Positions 41,078 to 51,372 of a stretch of 64,000 nucleotides of DNA are shown here, piece by piece. The translations under genes were made by a program, and so were the position numbers. Below the pieces are notes generated by a model. It worked only from the letters and a program-made list of their open reading frames with translations, did no database searches and was not told the DNA's origin. Every line of letters begins with the position of its first letter. Position 1 is the first letter of the stretch. The DNA comes from Aradus depressus (Eukaryota > Arthropoda > Insecta > Hemiptera > Aradidae), in assembly GCA_963662175.1 (NCBI GenBank), contig OY759218.1:14598480-14662479 (forward strand). The letters run 5' to 3'.

Positions 41078-41587
41078 TTAGAAAAGAATAGGAAAGAAGG
41101 GGGGAAATGGGCATAAAAAACAGTTCCGAGAATAAATTATTAAAGTAGTCAGAATAATAAGTTCGCGATATGAACACAATGAATTCAAGAGAAACATTGC
41201 AGTTCCTGGAATGCACTCACCTCAATGAAAGGCGCGTACATATGGCCAAACAGAAGCAAAAGTGGGAAAAATTTGGAAAAAAGTTGGAATTAATTTTTAT
41301 CAATCGTCAGTTTACAAAAAAAAAATAAAAATGCCTTAAAAAAAAATAAAAAAAACTTTACAGAGTCTATCCTTGAGCTACTGAAAAAAACTTAAAATTA
41401 TATATAAAAATATGCGAATAAGGTTCAGATATGCAAAAATATGTATTTTTAGCGATACATGCAAAAATATGCAAAATAAAAGTAGTTTAAATTGATTCTA
41501 TATGAGCCAAAATGGAAAGATAATTTTTAAAGAGGATGCTGAAGTTAATAGAAAAAAATATGTAAATGCATATAAATCACAGCCCTA

Positions 41588-41918
41588 TTAATGTATTAGC
41601 AACCCAGTAACTTGGATTGAATATGATAAAGAAAAATAATAAAATCATCAATAAAATTGAACTGTTGGAGGACCCCATAACTACTATCGAAAATCTACAG
41701 AACAAAACGTATTGGATAATTAATTGTGTAGTACTGTCACCGTGTATCTAATCGTTAAGTGAGTGGTTTACCTTTCAATCCCCCATTTACGCTAAAGTAC
41801 ATAAATACATAATGCGATGAACTACTGGACCAACCGGGTGTATCTTATATACAACGTATTAAATGTTGCATAAAGAAATATGTGAATATTCATTTTACCG
41901 TCCCAACTTATGTTGGGG
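41588..41918. other. Unannotated AT-rich sequence
   Basis: Nothing recognised between the hAT right end and the next family B copy. Confidence 0.4.
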
Positions 41919-42530
41919 GGGGGAAGTTATGTAATCGGTCAGGAATTTCATGTTTTCCGACCCTCTAATATCAAAAATGTATTTCCCTAGAATTAATTAA
42001 TCAATTACTTTTTCGCCCCCTCTCTAAACCAGTCCGTTTGCGCTAATATTCAACAGTTGACTTGCATAGGGGCTCCTAATTCCTCATACTAAATTTTCTG
42101 TCGTTAAATTCATTACATCGGTAGTTATTAAGGTTTTTGAATTGAGCCCCTTCCCTGAACCCCCCTTTCCTGTGTGGTCGATTTGACTGAAAATCAATAG
42201 GTGTCGTCGTTAAAGGATACTGGATTCACATATAAAAGTTCGTGTTGATACATTCATTCTATCGGGAGTTATCGTGTTCACAGACACACACACAAAACAA
42301 CAGTTTTTTTTTTTTCATATTGCAATCTGGAGGTGGGTAAACATGAAATTCCGTTGAAAACTCCGCATCGAATTTTTGGCCGATTAAATAACTACTGTTA
42401 TATTTTGTATAGCTGAGAAATTTTATTTAAATTTTCGAATGAAGTTGTTAGAAAACATGAAATTCCGGTGATTACCTCAACATCGAATTTCTTACCGATT
42501 ACCTAACTTCTCTATACTTTGCTTGACTGG
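41919..42530 (-). repeat. Family B, composite copy
   Basis: It begins with a direct head (GAAGTTATGTAATCGGTCAG, TTTCATGTTTTCCGACCC) and then switches to a long inverted copy: GTTTGCGCTAATATTCAACA, TTCATTACATCGGTAGTTAT, GGTGTCGTCGTTAAAGG and ATTCATTCTATCGGGAGTTA. It ends in two inverted heads (near 42340-42420 and 42440-42525). Successive insertions or recombination between copies. Confidence 0.7.
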
Positions 42531-42835
42531 GTAAGTGAAAAAGAAAAATCGTTGTTCAAAATGTGTAGTAATAAGTGAAAACCAACGTGAGTTGATGAAA
42601 GAGTAGTCACAAACTCTGCAATTCTGGAGGGAGAGACTTAATGGATGTCAAAAACTAGGATTTTGTTACCCTTAAGAAACAGAGGTTTGCTAAGTTACAA
42701 GATACTGGAAAAGTAGGGATTTAAACGAATTGCGTGTAGAAACATGACTATCTGGAGAGACGGGGAGTTCCAGAGGGAGTTAGCCTGGATAGAGAAGGAG
42801 CGAACCATTTTTATGTCATCTAGTTACCATATATA
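42531..42835. other. Unannotated sequence
   Basis: No gene or shared repeat recognised. Confidence 0.35.
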
Positions 42836-43185
42836 GTACCTTTTTTACTTTCTTTTACCTATAGTATAAGGAAGTATTGAATTTTGCGAAAATCCGAGAT
42901 CGAGTTTTCATCGGAATTTCACGTTTCAAGGTCCCGTGAATATGTTTTGTCCATTTTCACGATGTATGTTTGTGTGTATGGATTGAAACTTTGTGAGCCC
43001 TGTAGCTTGGAAACGATTGTAAAAATGATCTTGAAATTTGAAATGAAGGTAAGGTGTCACATGTGCGAACTTAGATGGGACTACTTTACTTCGGGGTCTG
43101 AGTACATTTTACAAGATACGGCTTATATTTATGACCTAATCAAAAATCTAATCAAATAAAAGTTGTAGAGAATCTGAAGGGCACA
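42836..43185 (+). repeat. Family C copy with clear head hairpin
   Basis: The head hairpin arms TACTTTCTTTTACC and GTATAAGGAAGTA surround TATA. TTTTGCGAAAATCCGAGATC, GAGTTTTCATCGGAATTTCA and CGTTTCAAGGTCCCGTGAAT follow, then GTATGTTTGTGTGTATGG, TACTTTACTTCGGGGTCTGA and ACAAGATACGGCTTATATTT. Confidence 0.75.
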
Positions 43186-43315
43186 CTGACGTCAACATAT
43201 TACTTTCATATACACAGTAATGCCAGTGTGATATGAATTTGAGAGGGGGAGGGAGAGTGATCTGTACAAAAGTTGTTAGTATAAGAAAGTCCTGTAATGG
43301 CCACATCAATCACAT
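43186..43315. mobile_element. MITE F, right half
   Basis: TGACGTCAACATATTACTTT, GTAATGCCAGTGTGATATGA, GAGAGTGATCTGTACAAAAG and AGTCCTGTAATGGCCACATC reproduce the right half of the family F fold-back. Confidence 0.6.
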
Positions 43316-43421
43316 TTTTCCATTGTATTTATAAAAAAAAGCTGTCTGATGTTTGTGTATTATTATTTTTGAAAAATACGTTTTATATCCGTTTCAAGTT
43401 TAACAAAGACCATACAAGTGG

Positions 43422-43764
43422 CGAGGGCTCCGGTAGCTCAGTGGTATGCGTGCTTGCCTTCTGAGCTCAAGAACGTGGGTTCGTAACCCGACCGAGGCCC
43501 TTAGTTTATTTTATCTGGGAGGTAAAATAAACTTAAGCACGCCATCCTTCGGATGGGACGTTAAGCGATGGTCCCGAGCCTGTACGATGTCAGGTACTCG
43601 TTAAAGACCCCTAACCTAGCTGAATAAAAATTTAGGGTAGGCAAAATTTAGGACTCCCACAGTAGAGTCGGGCTCATGTCCACCAGAGTGACGAAAGAGC
43701 GCTCTGGTAGTAGGCGATATGACCTCGCAGTTAAAGCCCGGGCATGAGTCATAAAACCTAACCG
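43422..43764 (+). mobile_element. SINE S, full-length with 9-bp duplication
   Basis: TACAAGTGG flanks both sides (43413-43421 and 43765-43773). The tRNA-like head has A box TAGCTCAGTGGTATGCG and B box GGGTTCGTAACCC, about 35 bp apart. The body has the core CCTTCGGATGGGACGTTAAG and CTGTACGATGTCAGGTACTC, and the 3' part AGAGCGCTCTGGTAGTAGGC. The tail is AAAACCTAACC. It would be transcribed by RNA polymerase III and moved by a partner LINE, not identified here. The core resembles one shared by several animal SINEs, as I recall it. Confidence 0.92.
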
Positions 43765-43773
43765 TACAAGTGG

Positions 43774-44059
43774 TTATGTGTCTGTTTTTTTTGGAGAATG
43801 ACAGAATATATTTCAGCCAAACTTATATTTTGAAACTGCCAATTCAGGAATAGATCTTTAGGATACGTATGATTTAAAAATCACGGAATGGATGGGGGGG
43901 AGGGAGGGGGGAGGGAATAGAATTACAGTACAATTGATCCTATGTGAAAAAAATGAAGAATCAAATGAAAGACATTTTAAGTTTAAACTTTTTTGTTCTG
44001 GACACTCTTGGGGGGTGGGGTAAGGGTACAGATGGGAGAGTTAAAAATACGTTTTTAGT
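43774..44059. other. Unannotated sequence
   Basis: G-rich GGGGGGGAGGGAGGGGGGAG at 43896-43915; otherwise nothing recognised. Confidence 0.35.
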
Positions 44060-44460
44060 TCCCCAGCTATGTAGTATACGGAAAGTTATTTAATCGGTCA
44101 GAAATTCTATGTTGAGTTTGAAATTTCATGTTTACCGACGTCCTGAATCCAAATATGGGGGGAATGTCAGTGAATCACCAGCAATGAACTTCCCCAGTTC
44201 AAATTATTTGTTATTGGCTAAGTTTTCCCTGTCCCTCTAAACTCTTCCTCTTCCGCCAATTTAGCGAAAAATCGATGTCTTACTCAGAGATTAGTCAATC
44301 TTCATATGAAATTTCGTGTCGACACATTCAGTTATTAGGGTTTTTGAGTTGAACCCTCCTTCGGCCCTTTTTGACCGATTCGGTTTATTACATTATTTGG
44401 GTTTGTTAGTAACTAACAGGGACTCCTTCCCATTGCCGGTGATTCACCGATGTTTTTTTT
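44060..44460 (+). repeat. Family B, composite copy
   Basis: The head GTTCCCCAGCTATGTAGTAT and ACGGAAAGTTATTTAATCGG, then TTTCATGTTTACCGACGTCC, is followed by inverted words (GTCAGTGAATCACCAGCAAT, GAACTTCCCCAG, TTAGCGAAAAATCGATGTCT). A direct 3' end closes it (CCGGTGATTCACCG, 44440-44453). Confidence 0.7.
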
Positions 44461-45214
44461 CCCCATTGCAAAAAATTATTTTATTATTTGTCTGAAAGCA
44501 CGAAAGTAATATAATGTAATGTGCCGCCTCCTGAGTAACCTGCTAATAATAAAAATAATATTTAAATAAATATTATATAAATATGGAAATATTTCCATTG
44601 AACCAAAACTTGATTGGATACATCCTAAAAATGTATACTTCAGATAGCTTATAAATTAGATACATGGACACCTATTAACTCTTAGGTATTAAATATAATA
44701 ACATTATATATATTAAATAAATAATAGAAAATACATAAGTACAAAATTAATAATAGGTACTAAAAATGCAATAGATATAGTTTTTAATTTTATTTAAATT
44801 ATTATAAATATATGTATATTCTTTTTAATTCTTCTTGAATTTCTTTTTCATTACAATATTATGTCCCCTCCAGAATATAGAGAAAAAAAATAATAGCAAT
44901 AAAAAAAAAAAAATAGAAACAAATTATACATTTTAAAAAATCAAGAGAAATAAAATAAATTCGTATATAATTTATGATATTAGCAATGAAAATATTAAAC
45001 AAAACGTAGATTTGACCGACCTTAGAGGAGGATATCTGTGGAGGAACTCTGCCAAGAAAAAAAAATGAAAGCTATGTATCAAACTAGCTAGTTTTTAATG
45101 TAAAAAAAAAAAAAAACAACTGAAAATCAGAAAGGGTATTCTATTTTGGTACACTTTTTTACATGTGTTCGTGCGCAATAACTCCGAAGGCTTATCCCGA
45201 TTATGGTAGTTAGT
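44461..45214. other. Unannotated, very AT-rich
   Basis: Long A runs and TAAATAA words. No gene, hairpin or repeat of note. Confidence 0.45.
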
Positions 45215-45420
45215 TATTGTGACTCATGCCCGGGCTTTAACTATCATATCGCCTACTACCAGAGCGCTCTTTCGTCTCTCTGGTGTATGAGTCAACTCTA
45301 CTGTGGAAGTACTAAATTTTGCCTACCCAGGTCTAGGGTACAGTCTTCAAGGAGTACCTGACTTCGTACAGGCTTGGGACCACCGCTTATCGTCCCATTC
45401 GAAGGACATGCTACGTACGG
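45215..45420 (-). mobile_element. SINE S, 3' portion, inverted
   Basis: The inverted 3' tail ACTCATGCCCGGGCTTTAAC, GCCTACTACCAGAGCGCTCT and the core up to CGTCCCATTCGAAGGAC are present. The tRNA-like head is missing. Confidence 0.75.
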
Positions 45421-45640
45421 TTAATCAGTAAAATGGTTCCAACAGAAGGGGTTTTGACAAAAAATTCAACCCTACAATCCCTAACTTTTTGACAAAAACA
45501 TATTAGTGTTGGTCTACGTCTATAAAAAGCTATATAGCAAATACTGACTTCTTCATTTTTATTTTCCATCTTTGCATCTGATTAGTATGACTTGAACTGC
45601 TAACTTTACACAGCTTCCTCACCTATTCCAAGTATTGGGC

Positions 45641-46055
45641 AAGTTACGTAATTTGTCAAAACTTTGATGCAGAGTTTTCAGTGAAATTTCATGTTTTCCT
45701 CCCTCCAGGTTACAATTGTGAAAAAAAATGTTTGCCTGTCTGTATGTGTGTGTCTGTGAACACGATAACTCCCGATAGAATGAATGTATCGACACGAAAT
45801 TTTATATGTGAATCCAGAACCCTCTAGCGACGACACCTATTGATTTTCAGCCAAATCGACAACAGGAAAAGGGAGGATTAGAGGGGGGCTCGACTCAAAA
45901 TCCTAAATAACTGCCAATGTAATGAATGTTTCGACATGGAATTTCATATTTGATTAGCGCAAACGGTTTCCTGGTTGTGGAGGGGGAGCGAATTGTTTAT
46001 TGAATAATTCTAGGGAAATACATTTCCTGTGATTCACCAACGACTTTCCATTTGT
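45641..46055 (+). repeat. Family B copy
   Basis: Head AAGTTACGTAATTTGTCAAA and TTTCATGTTTTCCTCCCTCC; TG-rich GTATGTGTGTGTCTGTGAAC; ACGATAACTCCCGATAGAAT; body units TAACTGCCAATGTAATGAAT; 3' block TACATTTCCTGTGATTCACC. One of the most complete direct copies. Confidence 0.78.
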
Positions 46056-46780
46056 ATTCTAAGCAGTTGCAAATTTCTTTTCATCAATTTTCGATGCTGG
46101 ATACGCTACACAACCAGAATCTCAATACGAAAAGCTGCCTAGGATCCCCGGTTGGGATCTCCGATGCCGTGGCGGTACAGTGGCTGGCTGCTTGGCAACT
46201 AAGCAACAAGTTATTGTAAGGATGTCTTATTTGGTCTTCCATCTACGGAACTCCATTACAATGTTCGCCAATATTCACAAGCATGAAATTTTCCTCTTTA
46301 ATTATGGGTCATTATTGCAAACATGGCTGGCCTGGCCTCTGATTGATGTTACTACATATCAGTTATTTCATCGGTTATTCAAAGTACGTTTTGACCTTGG
46401 TATTGCCTTCAAGGCGACCCCTTAATCATTCATTTTTCTCCTATAAGAATTTTTCAATAAAGTTCCTGGTTGCAAAATGAAGATAAAATGCTAAATAAGG
46501 AAATCACCCCAAATTCCATTAAGCTCGAACAATGCAAGCTATCCATTCTCCTAAACAGATCCCACTGCGAAAAATCAATATGTTCTCTTTTTACACCCAG
46601 GTCACGCAATCACCTTAGAGCACCTGCGACAAACAATTACTGACACTTAATTTTGATAGTTTGCTACTTTCCTGACAGTACTAAAATACTTTAAGAACTT
46701 TCTATGTAACGGAAAAGCGTTACCAAAGTGACTATATAATACAACATACAATATGTTTTTGTATAATTTAATTAGTTAAA
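46056..46780. other. Unannotated, not obviously repetitive
   Basis: Moderate GC content. An 81-codon frame at 46180-46425 has a plausible amino-acid mix but no motif and no start or splice support. Could be unique host DNA. Confidence 0.35.
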
Positions 46781-46782
46781 AT

Positions 46783-46862
46783 TTAGGATTCCCGTAGTAG
46801 AGTCAGGCTCATGTCCACCAGATCTCGTAGTTAAAGCCCGGGCATGAGTCATAATAACTAAC
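46783..46862 (+). mobile_element. SINE S, short 3' fragment with deletion
   Basis: AAAATTTAGGATTCCCGTAG, AGTCAGGCTCATGTCCACCA, then a jump to GATCTCGTAGTTAAAGCCCG and ATGAGTCATAA. About 35 bp including the AGCGCTCT block is deleted. Confidence 0.7.
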
Positions 46863-46943
46863 TAATGTTAACTTACATTGTTTTTTTTTACAAATAGCTA
46901 TGTACAACTGCATACCTGTATACAATTAAATACAACAAGAAAA

Positions 46944-47290
46944 GAGGGCGCCGGTAGCTCAGTGGTATGCGTGCTTGACTTCTGAGCTCAAGGTCGTGGG
47001 TTCGTAGCCCGACCGAGGCCCTTAGTTTATTTTATCTGGGAGGTAAAATAAACTTAAGCACGCCGTCCTTCGGATGGGACGTTAAGCGATGGTCCCGAGC
47101 CTGTACGATGTCAGGTACTCGTTAAAGACCCCTACCCTAGATGAATAAAAATTTAGGGCAGGCAAAATTTAGGACTCCCACAGTAGAGTCGGGCTCATGT
47201 CCACCAGAGTGACGAAAGAGCGCTCTGGTAGTAGGCGATATGACCTCGTAGTTAAAGCCCGGGCATGAGTCATAAAACCTAACCTAACCC
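46944..47290 (+). mobile_element. SINE S, full-length with 13-bp duplication
   Basis: TACAACAAGAAAA flanks both sides exactly (46931-46943 and 47291-47303). A box TAGCTCAGTGGTATGCG, B box GGGTTCGTAGCCC, core CCTTCGGATGGGACGTTAAG, and a tail of CCTAA-type repeats (CCTAACCTAACCC). It landed in the 3' tail of Jockey-like LINE copy 3. It is very similar to the copy at 43422, so both are young. Confidence 0.95.
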
Positions 47291-47800
47291 TACAACAAGA
47301 AAATGTGCTAATAAAGAGGTGATGGCAATGTCGAAATGTCATGAGGGGAGAAATCACCCAGTGGTGACACTCCCTAGTCACTGTTTTTCTTTCGTTTATA
47401 GCTAATCACTGTCACTGCTTCTGCTCAGGAGGTCTCTAAGCCCTTCACGCTTAAGCCGTCGTTGGGGAAGTATGGCAGAATCGCGGGCACGGACTAGAGG
47501 ATTATTGTGGGAACTAAGAAGGGAAAATAATTTTTTATATTTGGATTTAGCGACTTCAGTGATAAAAGGTACGTTAAGGTCAGTCAGAAGGGTTTTGTTG
47601 GAGACGTAGTAAGGAGCATTGGCTAAGTTAGTTTGGATCTTTTGTCTAGTAGTCTTAGTAGAAGTTTATAAATTGTGTTCATTTCTTGTCTTTTCAGTCT
47701 CGTGTGAGGATTCCAAGTTAGTCGTTTGTCGAGTATGAGGCTTAGATAGCAGACTTCTAAGGGTGGGATTTTTATTAAGGTACACTGGAGGGCATGTATA
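47291..47800 (-). pseudogene. Jockey-like LINE 3' end, copy 3
   Basis: Minus strand: 3' tail, the Ser/Asp-rich C-terminus, LPQRRLKR, NPLVRAR and the SNKTLLTDLNVPFITEV region. An internal deletion of about 140 bp at 47624 then joins to RLLDKRSKLT and the TWNPHTRLKRQEMN region. Truncated 5'. Confidence 0.85.
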
Positions 47801-47969
47801 TTTTCGACGAAGGGTGAAGACGATGTGAACTGATTATGGACTTACATTGTTAATGTTCTTTTGGTATGTGCAAACGTTTTTAGATGCGGGCCAGATCGAA
47901 AAATTCTAACATGAAAATAAATAGAATCACAGTACTCAGGCCAAAAAAATAAATAATAATAATAAAAAG

Positions 47970-48170
47970 TCGTCGGTGAATCACCGGCAATGTACTTCCT
48001 CAGAACCAATTAATTTTTGCCCCCCCTCCAAAACCGTTTGCGCTAATATACAATAGTTGACTTACATAGGGCTGTGTCGATAAATTCATTACATTGGTAG
48101 TTATTAGGGTTTTATAATTGAGCCGCTTCCCCGAACCCCCCTTCCCCAAATTAGTCGAGAAATGATTGTG
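47970..48170 (-). repeat. Family B, inverted 3' part
   Basis: GTCGGTGAATCACCGGCAAT, GTACTTCCTCAGAACCAATT, GTTTGCGCTAATATACAATA, TTCATTACATTGGTAGTTAT, truncated after CCCCGAACCCCCC. Confidence 0.7.
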
Positions 48171-48775
48171 TGATATATAATTTCAAATGTCTGGCTTGTA
48201 CGGAAATTACCTAAAACATCATTATGACTGTCATATAGATTAAAAAAGCAATCTACGCGGGGGTCATTTCGCTAAATGAAGTTATCATTAACCTTCAGTT
48301 TTTTTAGCTGTAGTTCGTGTGTTTTGATCATATATATATATTTTTTTCTTCATGTGCACTTCGCGTGTTTGCCCATGATTTCATATCAACTCATAAGAAA
48401 GGTTATTGGATTGTAAATAGATATGAAGTTTGGAATGTCATTTATTTATAGTGTTTTTTTTTTGTTTTGTTTTTTACTATATATACAATATATAACAAGC
48501 AAATGTGAATAAATAAAATGTCGTGGATATTTAAAAAGAAATCATTCATTAATGACACTGCATTATCTTGTGTATCGGCTGATGAGAAAAATAGAAAATA
48601 AATTAAGATAAAAAATAGTTGACATAAAAGTGTAAAGATGATTAAGTCTTCAATCAACTAGTAGGTCTCGAGGCCATTGCCGTCCACCAAACCTGAAAAT
48701 TAGGAAGGTTTCTAGTCGCGTCAATACTCAAGGATTAGGGTGAAAGGAAAGTGTAGAATGAAATGTATTGTTTAC
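48171..48775. other. Unannotated AT-rich sequence
   Basis: Nothing recognised; a 71-codon minus frame at 48442-48657 is low complexity. Confidence 0.4.
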
Positions 48776-49235
48776 TTCTCCAGCTGTACATAGCGTAGCG
48801 TAAGTTACATTATTGGTTAAAAATTCGAGGTTTAGTTCCATGTTTTCGGAATCTCTGAATCCAAAAAATTGAATTTGGTGGGTCTTTTAACATGATAAGT
48901 ACCGATAAAATGAATTTATAAACATCAAATTTTATATATGTATCCAGAATTCAATAAGTGCATCTATCGACTTCAGTTTAAAAGTGTAATAGCTGACTAT
49001 TGAAGGAATACAACGGCACGAAATTTTATATGCGAATTCAGATGCTTCACTTGTTCTCTAATGCCCATTTTGATATGAAATTTTCTATAGATTTAGAGTA
49101 TTAAGTAAATGAACTTACCGATGTTGAGCTAAATCGGACGAATCAGAAATAGGGTTTACAGGGAGACCAGACATTTGATTTATCTCAAATAATTCCAGCT
49201 AGGGATGTATTTTGCCGGTGAATCACCTAAGACTA
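48776..49235 (+). repeat. Family B copy, diverged
   Basis: Head ACTTCTCCAGCTGTACATAG, CGTAAGTTACATTATTGGTT, AAAAATTCGAGGTTTAGTTC; decayed body; 3' end TTGCCGGTGAATCACC (49213-49228). Confidence 0.65.
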
Positions 49236-49431
49236 TATACGGTGTATATTCATATTTGTATTCAATTCATTTTGGCACCAAGGTTTTTTATTAGTTCCAT
49301 AGGGTCGAACTGAAAAGGTATCCTGGTGTTCAATGCTTCAATAAATAAATTCATTTAAAGAGAACATAGAGAAAAGCAATTTAAAGATAAAAAAGGGTGG
49401 AAAAAAAAAGAAAGAAAAAATAAAATATATG

Positions 49432-50000
49432 TGATGTGGCTATAACAGGACTTACTTATACCATTATAACCATTACTGTAGAGATCACACTTCCCCCTAT
49501 CAAATTAATTTCCTCCAGGCGTTACTGGGTATATGAAAGTATCGTGTTGGCGTCAGCTGTTTTCTTTGTTTCATTGTAGAGTAATTCGGAGAGTGACTTA
49601 AGGCCCATTTACATTTGTCCCTTTGGAGGATCATCTTGGATGAATCATCCAAAGTGACAAGTGTAAACTGCCATTCATCTTCAATTCCTCCAGAGTGAAC
49701 ATCGAAAGTGAACGATGAAAGAAGTTGACCGCCTACTAACTTTTGATGAAACAGTCGTTCCTCCAACCGATGATTCATCCAGAGTGAAGGCGCAGTGACA
49801 AATGTAAACAAACGTCCCCTCTTTCAATTCACTCTTCACTGTTCTGTATTTCACATTGCCAGTCGAAAATTGCGAAATTATTACACTGAGCAGTGAAAAC
49901 ACATAACTGGATGAAAATATGTAAACAAGGATGATTCTCTATGGATGTTCATCAAAAGTGACATAATGTAAATGGGCCTTTAGTTATATTTTCTATTATA
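49432..50000. mobile_element. MITE F interrupted by a second MITE
   Basis: The left half of F (GTGATGTGGCTATAACAGGA to GAGAGTGACTTA) runs from 49432 to 49600 and is then cut by the MITE at 49601-49979. The right half of F is not recognisable after it. Confidence 0.6.
49601..49979. mobile_element. MITE with AGGCCCATTT ends and TTA duplication
   Basis: Terminal repeats AGGCCCATTTACATTTGTC and its complement GACATAATGTAAATGGGCCT differ by one base or gap. TTA flanks both sides (49598-49600, 49980-49982), as in PIF/Harbinger-derived MITEs. The inside repeats GATGAATCATCC and CCAGAGTGAA words. No coding sequence. 379 bp. Confidence 0.85.
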
Positions 50001-50225
50001 TAATCAGCACTTTGAAACTTAAATCATTTTCGTTAATGAATAATGTATTTCTACTTTCATTTTATATTTATATTCAACACCTAAATCCCCACTCCGTATT
50101 TATTGTTATTATTAATTTGTTTTTACTTATTTTATTTTTTTTTTCTCTTTAATATTACTCTTCATTTTTTCTCTCGTAATCAATTTTATTACTTTTGTTT
50201 ATTTCCCTATTTAAGTTCATATCGG

Positions 50226-50345
50226 GGGCCATGGTGGCCGTGCGGGCTAGAGCGTAGGGCTTTGGTCGCATGGTCTCACCATGGTTTTATTTCATAGATA
50301 GAACTCCCTCCCGGGGCCATGGATGTCGTAAATAATTAGATAACA
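50226..50345 (+). repeat. Possible tRNA-Ser-like SINE relic
   Basis: GGTGGCCGTGCGGGCTAGAG resembles the type II tRNA head (TGGCCGAGCGG), but no B box follows. A GC-rich island in AT-rich DNA, repeating CCATGG several times. Confidence 0.3.
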
Positions 50346-50640
50346 CAGTGACATGGTTGATATGCATCGTACATAAGGTCAAAACAAATAAAAAGTTCAT
50401 GTTAAGTTCATTTATATATTTTGGACTTTATTCTCTTTTAGCTTTGTACCGATTTAACAAAATTAATGTATTGTTTATTATATTTAGTTACTCTGATATT
50501 GTTGTGCAACTGTTCTTTTATATATGTCATTATTGTTCAGCTGATAAATCTCTAATTTTGAAAATGTAAATAATGATCACTGACTCAATTGTATAGGAGT
50601 GATAATTTTAAACAATAAAATCAATTATTATTTTTTTAAA
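50346..50640. other. Unannotated AT-rich sequence
   Basis: Low complexity; a 73-codon hydrophobic frame is not credible. Confidence 0.4.
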
Positions 50641-50840
50641 ATGAATTTGAGAAAGGGGAGGATGAGTGATCTGTAAAAAAATGGTTGGTATGTAAGTCTT
50701 GATATGACTGCATCCAGAACCCCTTAAAGACACCTATTGATTTTCAGCCAAATCGGTCAAAGGGAAGGGTGGGGGATTAGGGGGCTTTTAACACAAAAAC
50801 TCAAATAACTGCCGTTGTAATGATTGTATCCACACTTAAG
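50641..50840 (+). repeat. MITE F piece followed by family B piece
   Basis: 50641-50700 has the F words ATGAATTTGAGAAAGGGGAG and GAGTGATCTGTAAAAAAATG. From 50701 follow the B words CCAGAACCCCTTAAAGACAC, TGATTTTCAGCCAAATCGGT and ATAACTGCCGTTGTAATGAT. The B copy stops at the Harbinger terminus. Confidence 0.6.
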
Positions 50841-50970
50841 GCCCGGCCACACAGAAGGCGGTCTGTCGCGGCGGGAAGCGATCCAGCGGTCGTCGCGGCG
50901 GTCTGCAATACTGTGACGCCACACAGAACGCAATATCTTGTGTGCGGTCGGTCGTGATTCATCGGTGTAT

Positions 50971-51105
50971 TATGAGCTCCTTACAAGACGAAGAACTCTT
51001 GCTATTATTATTAGCTTTGCGAAAGACAGCAAAAAAAAAAGAGAATACGATGTTGGGTACATCAGATCAATAAGAAGAGAGAAGAATTGGGAGAATACCA
51101 CCTCT
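50971..51105 (+). pseudogene. Harbinger nuclease N-terminus remnant
   Basis: From ATG 50971: MSSLQDEELLLLLLALRKTA, then KKKREYDVGYIRSIRREKNW. The Leu-rich start, the basic run and the R-x-I-R-R block resemble the start of PIF/Harbinger nucleases (basic residues, then a tryptophan or histidine motif). The frame crosses into the opposing ORF after about 45 codons. No catalytic residue remains. Confidence 0.55.
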
Positions 51106-51209
51106 TCAGCCTTCTTTAACACATTTTTATGTTCGTGAGAACTATCATACAGATACGTGTATTTACGCACAGTTTCAATTAATATTTCCGTTTGGTCAGA
51201 CATTTCAGT
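51100..51209 (-). pseudogene. MADF-domain protein N-terminus (Harbinger ORF2)
   Basis: From ATG 51209 on the minus strand: MSDQTEILIETVRKYTYLYD, then SSHEHKNVLKKAEEV. It matches the first two helices of the MADF domain (L-I-x-x-V-x-x-x-x-x-L-Y-D). In autonomous elements this protein binds DNA and brings the nuclease to the ends. It is truncated by the internal deletion. Confidence 0.68.
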
Positions 51210-51372
51210 CGCACACGTGTAGTCAGCGAGGGCGGTCACGCGGGAAAGCTGTGATTTTGTACAATCGGATCGTTCGTCATCGCAACAAACACTGACCGTC
51301 GGCGGGAGACCGTGTTCTGTCTGACAGAGATGATGCAACATTGTGTAGTACAACTAGACCGCCTGGAGAAAT

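Larger units (their letters stand above)
35663..41587 (-). mobile_element. hAT relic (about 1.0 kb) split by Gypsy
   Basis: Termini TAGAGCTGTGATTTGTATGC and, inverted, TAGGGCTGTGATTTATATGC fit hAT ends. Flanking octamers CTTATGTA and TTAATGTA agree at 6 of 8. Both sub-terminal regions are rich in TATGCAAAATATGC-type words. Without the 4.9-kb Gypsy insertion the element is only about 1,010 bp and keeps just the C-terminal transposase piece, so it was a non-autonomous copy before Gypsy landed. Confidence 0.8.
50841..51335. mobile_element. PIF/Harbinger fragment with both ORF starts
   Basis: The left terminus GGCCCGGCCACACAGAAGGC and a GC-rich leader lead into a plus-strand Harbinger-type ORF start. 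A minus-strand MADF-domain ORF start faces it, with a right GC-rich leader at 51220-51335. PIF/Harbinger elements encode exactly this pair, a nuclease and a Myb/MADF partner. The middle (most of both genes) is deleted. The right terminus is decayed. Confidence 0.72.

Noticed and set aside
46180..46425. 81-codon frame as a host exon
   Set aside because: No motif, no splice sites that bracket it, and no conservation evidence available.
43422..47290. tRNA genes from A and B box hits
   Set aside because: The acceptor stems do not close, a SINE body follows, and target duplications are present; these are SINEs.
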